From Paenibacillus andongensis (GTDB lineage: Bacteria > Bacillota > Bacilli > Paenibacillales > NBRC-103111), in the NCBI RefSeq assembly GCF_025369935.1, contig NZ_CP104467.1:6765001-6829000 (forward strand): DNA of 64,000 nucleotides. The letters run 5' to 3'. The translations under genes and the position numbers were made by a program. The notes beneath the pieces are model-generated. The model did not search any database. It saw only the letters and a program-made list of their open reading frames with translations, and had not been told where the DNA came from. Numbering within the stretch: position 1 is the first letter of the stretch; each line of letters starts with the position of its first letter. This document shows, piece by piece, positions 53,761 through 64,000 of the stretch.

Positions 53761-53783
53761 AAACTTATACTTTCTTATCTACT
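53761..53783. repeat. 23-bp dispersed repeat, copy 2
   Basis: Exact copy of 52204-52226, in the same orientation, between element B and the GH38 terminator. On the minus strand it contains AAGAAAGTATAAG, which looks promoter-like but was not verified. Confidence 0.6.
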
Positions 53784-53792
53784 AAACGAAGA

Positions 53793-53813
53793 ACCTAGCG
53801 AAAACCGCTAGGT
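53793..53813 (-). terminator. Terminator of the glycan-catabolism operon
   Basis: ACCTAGCG (53793-53800) and CGCTAGGT (53806-53813) form a perfect stem around AAAAC. The following minus-strand TCTTCGTTT is only moderately T-rich. It lies about 45 bases past the GH38 stop codon. Confidence 0.75.
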
Positions 53814-53856
53814 CCATTGTTCTTTTAAAGTGTAAGTTAGAATTTAGCTTTCTCAA

Positions 53857-56800
53857 TTAAACTTCAAGACTAACAAGAAATGTCTTAATCTCATAAGGCT
53901 TCAGCTCAATATTGGAAGCCTCAACATCTCCGATAGGCCGCTCCATCAAATCACATTCCTGCAGCGATCGAATGTTAAAATCGCTCTTAATATCCACATG
54001 CGTTCGAACTCCAGCAAACTCATGGATACGAAGCACCAGTCGCTCTCCATCCTCTGCTTTCTTAATCGCATCCGCCATCACGTTTGGGGCAGAAAATTCG
54101 AACATGGAAAGTGTGCCTTGCGCCCGAACACCTGCATAACTCGTAAGCGGATTATTAAGCGCCCATGCTTCCTGCACCGTACCGCCTGCATACCAATCCC
54201 CCGCATGCGGGAGAAGCGCGTACACAAAGGAATGTTCCCCGAGATCAGCTGTCGGGTCCGGATGAATCGCGGATTTAATGAGTGACAAGCGCATGACGTT
54301 ATCCTTAATGTCGTAGCCATACTTGCAATCATTCAGCAAGCTTACGCCGTATCCTCGTTCGGACAAGTCCGCCCATTGATGCCCGACGGATTCAAAACGC
54401 GCCCAATCCCAGCTCGTGTTCCAATGCGTCGGACGCTTAACGTTACCGAACTGGATATCGTAAGTAGCCTCCGTAGAACGCACGTCTACCGGGAATGCAA
54501 CCTTCAACAGCTGCTGACGTTCCTGCCAGTCGATATGGGTACGGAAATCAATGCGTCGGCTGTCTGCATAGACAGTCATCCATTGCGAAATCGTAGACTT
54601 CGCAAAGTTCCATTTGAATGCAACCGTTGCGGCTAGTGGTCCCTCTTCAACGAGCTCAACGGAAACAAGATCGGTAATTTCGCGCATTTTTTCTTGGTAG
54701 AAAATATCGATATCCCAAGCGTCGAAATCAATCGGCTTATCTTCAAACACCTGCAAAACGTTGCCTCGTGAGCTTGCAGCAAGCACGTTCCGGCGATTAT
54801 CTAGGTCGAATAAGCGCACCAATTGACCGGATTCGTTCCATTCGATTTCATAATGAGGCGTTTTTAGCGTGCGTCCTTTCAGTTGGAAAGGAATCTCTTC
54901 AGCTGCAGCAGTGAATTGAGATGGTTCTGTAAAGTGAATCGTCGTCATACCTACAGACGGAACATTAGGTGCATCGATGATCCAGCGGCCATCCGTGTAT
55001 TGCGATTTCAATTGGTTGCCTTCCCGATCAGTCCAGACGCTGCCAATCGCAGCTTTTTCCCCAGGAATAATAACAAGATCACTGCGTTCCCATGAAGCGC
55101 TGTTCAGAACCGTTACCGCACCTTTTTCCTGCTGTGTTCCAATTCGTGCTGCAGCTTCATTCCACGCAGATGTCCCTATAGACATAGCTTCCGCATACTC
55201 CTCACGACTGTCCTCGTAGACTTCAGTAATCGAAGAACCAGGAATAATATCATGGAACTGATTGCGTAAAATGATAGTCCAACCCTTGTTAAGCATCTCC
55301 TGTGGATAAACGCTCCAATCAGATTTCAACAAGGCAGCCAAAGCGCTGACATATTCCGTTTCACGATATAGAAGCTCCAGCTTACGATTCATCCGTTTGA
55401 TATAGGCTTGGCTCGTATAAGTCCCGCGGTGATATTCGAGATACAGCTCACCGTCCCATGTATGCACATAACGGTCCGTTGCTTCAACGGTTTCATGTAA
55501 CCGCTCAAAGTATTCGTCTGCGCGCCCTGTTTTCACTTGTGGCAGGCCAGGCATGTCTTCCAAACGACGGCGCATCTCCAGCATCTCTCGATTGACACCG
55601 CCGCCGCCATCCCCATAACCATAAGAAAGCAGAAGCTCTTGATTCACTTCCTTATCACGGTAGGCGTCCCAAGTACCTTTGACTGTCATTGGCGTCACCA
55701 TGCCGTTGTACGTATAGAAGAAAGAGTTAGCTTCCTCCCAATCGCCAGGCGTGGTAATGAAATGCGTCAAAACCTCGGTTCCATCAATTCCCCGCCATTT
55801 GAAGGTATCGTGTGGCATGCGATTGAACTGGTTCCAGCTGATTTTGGTCGTCATGAACGTATCGAACCCGGATTTCCGCAAAATTTGCGGCAGCGCCCAG
55901 CTGTACCCGAATACGTCGGGAAGCCATAAATAAGTGCTTTCCACTCCGAACTCCTCACGAATAAATCGGGTTCCATGTAAAAATTGTCTCACCAGCGATT
56001 CCCCAGAGGTTAGATTGCAATCGGCTTCCAGCCACATGCCTCCGCCAACTTCCCATCGACCCTCACGTACACGCTCAAGAATTTGCTCGTAAATATCCGG
56101 ATAATCTTGCTTAATATAGGCATAAAGTTGAGGCTGCGTTTGCAAAAACACATAGTCCGGGAATCGTTCCATTAGGCGTAGCACTGTTGAAAACGAGCGT
56201 GCACATTTCTCCCTAGTATGCTTAAGTCTCCACAGCCACGCCACGTCAATATGGGTATGTCCAATACAAGTTACCGTAACCGGATGCTTCTTCTCCATCT
56301 GATTTAATTCGCTATGCAGCAGCTCCCGAGAACGATATACGGATTCAAAGTAGGCGTCCGAGAGCGGATTCGACCAATCCACTAACTTAAAAGAACGATC
56401 GAGCGCTTTAACTAACTGCGTACGTTCAGGATGGTTAGCATCCAGACTGCGGATGGTTTCCAGCACAGCGCGTCCTGTGTAGTAGAAATCGTCAACCCGC
56501 TCATCTAGCCAGCAGAGTTCAGCGCGATTCACTGTATGCTTCTTCTCGCGCGGTTTCCCGCCTCCTTCAAGTCCTGACCACAGGCGGATATCCATCCGCC
56601 CCTGCGTGCCTGCAGCATCTTCCGGCAAAAATACTTCTTGATGGTTCGAATCGACGCCCTGAAAAGGGGAACCGTTCCAATATAATAAGGATTCGAATCC
56701 GTCATTGTTGCCTCCGCCCGTTTCACCGAAATCGAAGCGCCCCAAAATGGTTTTGTCGGCCCATTCCCTTGGAATATCAATCGTGCGCGATAACCATACG

Positions 56801-56991
56801 TAGCGGTCGCGACCTTTCCAAGTCTCACCCGTCTTCAGCTCAAATGTAGGCTGCGTAACTGGCGGCCTTGCTCCATTCGCTCCATCCTCGTCTTCCGCAG
56901 CTGAAAATCGCTCCAAAGGCACCGCATCGCGATACCGGGTTTCGCTTAATTCACGCAGTCTCGCTTCCAGCTTCGATTCTGTAAAAAACAT
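53857..56991 (-). CDS. Alpha-mannosidase, GH38
   Basis: 1044 residues, standard GH38 length. The zinc site and catalytic core are visible in GHTHIDVAWLWRLKHT and MWLEADCNLTSGESL (nucleophile Asp), with TWDGELYLEYHRGTYT further on. The C-terminal half is the family's beta domain. No signal peptide, so it is intracellular. It cleaves alpha-linked mannose from glycans. ATG follows GGAGGAG. It is the last gene of an operon with GH125, GH2 and GH4 genes, which points to degradation of mannose-containing oligosaccharides. Confidence 0.95.
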   Translation of the reverse strand: MFFTESKLEARLRELSETRYRDAVPLERFSAAEDEDGANGARPPVTQPTFELKTGETWKGRDRYVWLSRTIDIPREWADKTILGRFDFGETGGGNNDGFESLLYWNGSPFQGVDSNHQEVFLPEDAAGTQGRMDIRLWSGLEGGGKPREKKHTVNRAELCWLDERVDDFYYTGRAVLETIRSLDANHPERTQLVKALDRSFKLVDWSNPLSDAYFESVYRSRELLHSELNQMEKKHPVTVTCIGHTHIDVAWLWRLKHTREKCARSFSTVLRLMERFPDYVFLQTQPQLYAYIKQDYPDIYEQILERVREGRWEVGGGMWLEADCNLTSGESLVRQFLHGTRFIREEFGVESTYLWLPDVFGYSWALPQILRKSGFDTFMTTKISWNQFNRMPHDTFKWRGIDGTEVLTHFITTPGDWEEANSFFYTYNGMVTPMTVKGTWDAYRDKEVNQELLLSYGYGDGGGGVNREMLEMRRRLEDMPGLPQVKTGRADEYFERLHETVEATDRYVHTWDGELYLEYHRGTYTSQAYIKRMNRKLELLYRETEYVSALAALLKSDWSVYPQEMLNKGWTIILRNQFHDIIPGSSITEVYEDSREEYAEAMSIGTSAWNEAAARIGTQQEKGAVTVLNSASWERSDLVIIPGEKAAIGSVWTDREGNQLKSQYTDGRWIIDAPNVPSVGMTTIHFTEPSQFTAAAEEIPFQLKGRTLKTPHYEIEWNESGQLVRLFDLDNRRNVLAASSRGNVLQVFEDKPIDFDAWDIDIFYQEKMREITDLVSVELVEEGPLAATVAFKWNFAKSTISQWMTVYADSRRIDFRTHIDWQERQQLLKVAFPVDVRSTEATYDIQFGNVKRPTHWNTSWDWARFESVGHQWADLSERGYGVSLLNDCKYGYDIKDNVMRLSLIKSAIHPDPTADLGEHSFVYALLPHAGDWYAGGTVQEAWALNNPLTSYAGVRAQGTLSMFEFSAPNVMADAIKKAEDGERLVLRIHEFAGVRTHVDIKSDFNIRSLQECDLMERPIGDVEASNIELKPYEIKTFLVSLEV

Positions 56992-57015
56992 ATCGAATCT
57001 CTCCTCCTATCGATT

Positions 57016-57771
57016 TCAATGAATCAATTTCTCTAGCTTGAGCAAATTGGTATAACTTAACGCCAAACTATCCATCGGGTTTCCCGGGCAATAATCTTGC
57101 TCAACAGCGAACCATTTGACACCACTTTGCAATCCCCACTTCAGGATAGGTGCGAAATCAATCGATCCCGTTCCGATTTCAGCAAAATATTTTCTTTCGT
57201 CTGCAGTAATATCCTTCAGATGAAGGATCGGCATACGAAAAGCATAATTTTGAATGAAAGATAGCGGATCTTGATCCGCCTTTTTTACCCAGTAGGTGTC
57301 AATTTCTGCATAAATAGCCGGATCTTCAAGCAAATATTCCAAGGCAAATTTTCCATCGATTGTCGTATGAAATTCAAAATCGTGATTATGATAACCTACG
57401 CGGTAACCCATGCCGCTGACTTTGGAAGCTGCCTGCAGCAAATCATGACGCACACTGGCATACCCCTCTGGATTCTGCAGCCCATCAGGGAGGGAGTGGC
57501 AGATCAGATCCTTCGTATCGAAAAGGCGAGCCTCCTCCAATACGGCGTCCATATCGTTCTTCAATCGTTCCAAACCGACATGCATGCCTGCCGTTTGCAA
57601 GCCGAGTTCCTTCATAACCGCAGCGATATCTTTCGCTGGATTACCATGCAGCCCATCGATCTGGACGGCCGCCCATCCCATCTTTTTCAGCTCTCTCAGT
57701 ACGCTTGGGAAATCTTTTTTCAATTCGTTTCTCAAGGTATACAATTGCGCAGCCAATTTATGTTTAATCAT
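57016..57771 (-). CDS. Sugar phosphate isomerase/epimerase-type TIM barrel
   Basis: 251 residues of the AP endonuclease 2-like TIM-barrel superfamily (xylose isomerase-like). It has YTLRNELKKDFPSVLRELKK at the N terminus, the VGYHNHDFEFHT metal-site strand, YAEIDTYWVKKADQDP and the terminal WFAVEQDYCPGNPM. Such enzymes isomerise or dehydrate sugar derivatives. The start ATG overlaps the aldo-keto reductase stop by ATGA and follows GGAGG. Works with its operon neighbours; the exact substrate is unknown. Confidence 0.88.
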   Translation of the reverse strand: MIKHKLAAQLYTLRNELKKDFPSVLRELKKMGWAAVQIDGLHGNPAKDIAAVMKELGLQTAGMHVGLERLKNDMDAVLEEARLFDTKDLICHSLPDGLQNPEGYASVRHDLLQAASKVSGMGYRVGYHNHDFEFHTTIDGKFALEYLLEDPAIYAEIDTYWVKKADQDPLSFIQNYAFRMPILHLKDITADERKYFAEIGTGSIDFAPILKWGLQSGVKWFAVEQDYCPGNPMDSLALSYTNLLKLEKLIH

Positions 57772-58709
57772 TCCGCCATCGCCTCCCTTTTCAAATCCAA
57801 CCATTCGACCTCTTGCTCAGTTAAGGGCAAATTCATTGCTTGAATTGAGGAATTCAGCTCCTCCGGGTTTCGAGGCCCAATAATTGCACAAGTCGGGAAT
57901 GACTGATTAAGAACATAGGATAAGGCAATTTGAATCGGTGTAACCTGCTTTTCTTCTGCCAGCTTTACGGCACGACGATAACGCTCCCAGTTGTTTTCGC
58001 TGTAGTACACGCGGACCATTTCCTCATCCGCACGATTGTCTGGTGTGAAATTTCCTGAGAAAAATCCACCAGCTTGTGCGGACCATGCCAATAATGGCAG
58101 CTGATTGACCGAATGCCAATCGCAGGTATCCTCATCTGCCGAAACGCAGCCCTCCCAGCGGGGTTCGTTAGGCTTAGCAAGACTGAGATTCGGACTGCTG
58201 AATGAAAATCCTGTGAGGTTATGGGCAGCCGCGTACTCATTCGCTTCCTGGATTCGTTTATGTGACCAGTTGGAAGCTCCAATTGCCCGGATTCGCTTGG
58301 CCTCAAGGTGTGCATTCAGCTCTTCGATGATCGGTCCGACCGCAACGCTCGGATCGTCCCGGTGCAGCGCATATAGATCGACATAATCCGTTCCTAGCCT
58401 TTCTAAACTCTCCGTTAAATCCTTGCGGATCGCTTGCGGATTTACCCGTGGACCCGGGCTGCCGTCATCGTGGTGAGCACCCTTCGTTAGAATGACCAAC
58501 TTTTCCCGATTCTTCTGCTCCGCAAGCCATTGACCGAGAACCAGCTCTTTCCCCCGATATTGATGAGCGGTATCGAAGGCATTGCCGCCAGCGCGAATGT
58601 AAGCATCCAGCATCATCCGTTCCGGCTCTTCCAATTTTCTCAAATCTCCCGTTCCCATGAACAAGCGGGAAATAGGTTTGTCTACGCCCTTGATATTCAT
58701 ATATCTCAT
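57768..58709 (-). CDS. Aldo/keto reductase
   Basis: 313 residues. The catalytic tetrad is visible: Asp and Tyr in NAFDTAHQYRG, Lys in VILTKGAHHD and His in YALHRDDPS. The cofactor-binding end includes ATCAIIGPRNPEELNSS-type residues. Start ATG 58709 follows GAAGGAGG; an ATG-like reading 33 bases earlier has no ribosome site. Probably reduces a sugar-derived carbonyl with NADPH, in tandem with the isomerase-like gene it overlaps. Confidence 0.9.
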   Translation of the reverse strand: MRYMNIKGVDKPISRLFMGTGDLRKLEEPERMMLDAYIRAGGNAFDTAHQYRGKELVLGQWLAEQKNREKLVILTKGAHHDDGSPGPRVNPQAIRKDLTESLERLGTDYVDLYALHRDDPSVAVGPIIEELNAHLEAKRIRAIGASNWSHKRIQEANEYAAAHNLTGFSFSSPNLSLAKPNEPRWEGCVSADEDTCDWHSVNQLPLLAWSAQAGGFFSGNFTPDNRADEEMVRVYYSENNWERYRRAVKLAEEKQVTPIQIALSYVLNQSFPTCAIIGPRNPEELNSSIQAMNLPLTEQEVEWLDLKREAMAE

Positions 58710-58767
58710 CCTGAATCCTCCTTCAAACAATTGATCGACCAATCAAAGTGAGTACGGCAGCGACAAT

Positions 58768-63108
<4,341 letters not shown>

Positions 63109-63109
<1 letters not shown>

Positions 63110-64000
63110 TATTTCCAATCCCCCAGAATCTCCTTATAGGCTTCCAAATAATCATCGACAAGCAGCTTAGCAATGGAATAGGAATTAACAAGCGGATGAA
63201 CCGTGAGTGCCTGGATGGCCAAATCACGCGACTTATGTTTAACAGCCTCAACGGTAAGCCGTTCAAACAGCTTCACATTTTTCATCAACAGACTCATTTC
63301 CTCTGGCACGGAACCGATGTGAACTGGCTTTGCTCCGTCTTTCGTAATAACACAAGAAATTTCAACGACATCATCATCTGCGAACCCTTCGATACTGCCT
63401 TCATTCGGTACGGATAGGACAATATTATGGGTCGCACCCGTTTGCAGCGACTCCACGAAATCCAGCATGACACCCGCATAGCCAAGTGAGTTAGGCAGTT
63501 CCAGCTGATCTGTCGGTAACACAGGCTTCGACGCCGAATTAGTTTCAATCGCCATGTAAGAAGCTTCCCTTTTTTGCGTATAGTACAGATAGGTTTGAAT
63601 GGCTTCATCCGGGTTGCTTTCGATATCCATCTCACGTAAGATACCCAGCATTTCCTTATTATTCTCAGCGATCATCTGGCCGCGCGTCATGCCTGATTTG
63701 ACAATATTGGCGAAGGCCTTTTCACGGTGGTAGTAATAGTACAAATATTCATTCGGCAGATAAGGAAGTGATTTCAGCAAATCGCTGTCGAACATTTTGA
63801 ATTCGTCCACCCGACTTGTAAAATCAGGATCATTCTTAAGCTCCGTCATAATGTCCTTGCCTTGGTAAATCACTTTGGTCATCCATGACAAATGATTAAG
63901 TCCGAAAAATTCAACCTCAAGCTCCTTCGGATCGATCTCTAGCTGCTCCGCCATTCTCAGCTTCGTATGGCTTGGCGAATCGCAGATTCCGATCACCCGA
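63109..64000 (-). CDS. GH4-family glycosidase (NAD-dependent), 5'-truncated at the window edge
   Basis: The C-terminal ~297 residues of a GH4 enzyme; the gene continues beyond the right edge (reading enters as RVIGICDSPSHTKLRMAE). The family metal/catalytic Cys is in ICDSPSH and a catalytic His in FGLNHLSWM; the late GYAGVMLDFVESLQTG block is typical. GH4 enzymes need NAD+ and a divalent metal and cut glycosides, often 6-phosphorylated, by oxidation at C3. The specificity of this one cannot be read from the part seen. First visible gene of the GH4-GH125-GH2 operon. Confidence 0.88.

Overview
The window looks like chromosome of a Paenibacillus-type endospore-forming Firmicute. The grounds are AGGAGG-type ribosome binding sites with frequent TTG/GTG starts, CcpA-type cre boxes, a giant S-layer-anchored (SLH) polysaccharide hydrolase, a cytoplasmic multi-PAS kinase of the sporulation-kinase type, a YhcN/YlaJ sporulation lipoprotein, a ctaCDEF-ctaG-ctaM caa3 oxidase cluster and a B. 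subtilis yxjCDEF-like ketone-body operon. I see no rRNA, tRNA, CRISPR array or intact insertion sequence.

Layout. 1-2.8 kb: GH51 arabinofuranosidase divergent from an ArsR-type regulator, with a 28-bp inverted repeat next to both ribosome binding sites. 2.8-3.6 kb: non-coding, with a palindromic repeat cluster. 3.6-4.8 kb: ArsR regulator with two SRPBCC proteins. 5-9.7 kb: MATE pump, AraC regulator, small membrane protein, MFS pump, AIM24/TIGR00266 protein and a decayed FAH-hydrolase tail. 10-16.7 kb: thiolase, CoA-transferase, 3-hydroxybutyrate dehydrogenase and GntP permease, with LysR and AraC regulators. 16.9-21.3 kb: an acyltransferase-toroid fusion and a five-PAS histidine kinase. 21.5-24.1 kb: an A-rich, lysine-rich island encoding a DUF7948/collagen-like/pseudokinase fusion, a free-standing minimal kinase and a GT2 glycosyltransferase. 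24.3-34.9 kb: one 3533-residue GH30+GH43 enzyme with C-terminal SLH repeats. 35.2-37.4 kb: a Nat-type ABC exporter. 37.5-42.8 kb: the caa3 oxidase cluster. 43-53.3 kb: mostly single genes (YhcN/YlaJ lipoprotein, RGG-tailed DEAD-box helicase, guanylate-kinase-like protein, CvfC-like HEAT protein, M48 protease, C39-like protein, IF3 paralogue, LLM oxidoreductase). 53.8-64 kb: a glycan-catabolism operon (GH4, GH125, GH2, aldo-keto reductase, TIM-barrel isomerase, GH38) running off the right edge.

How it fits together. The SLH enzyme and GH51 suggest cell-surface attack on arabinogalactan-like plant polysaccharide followed by intracellular trimming. The 54-64 kb operon has no signal peptides and looks built for intracellular breakdown of mannose/galactose-containing oligosaccharides. 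The ketone-body operon feeds C4 acids to acetyl-CoA.

The least explained items are the pseudokinase/minimal-kinase/GT2 island and a roughly 190-bp element made of four small hairpins at fixed spacing (52, about 63, 52). That element is present as two inverted copies at about 51.0 and 53.6 kb.
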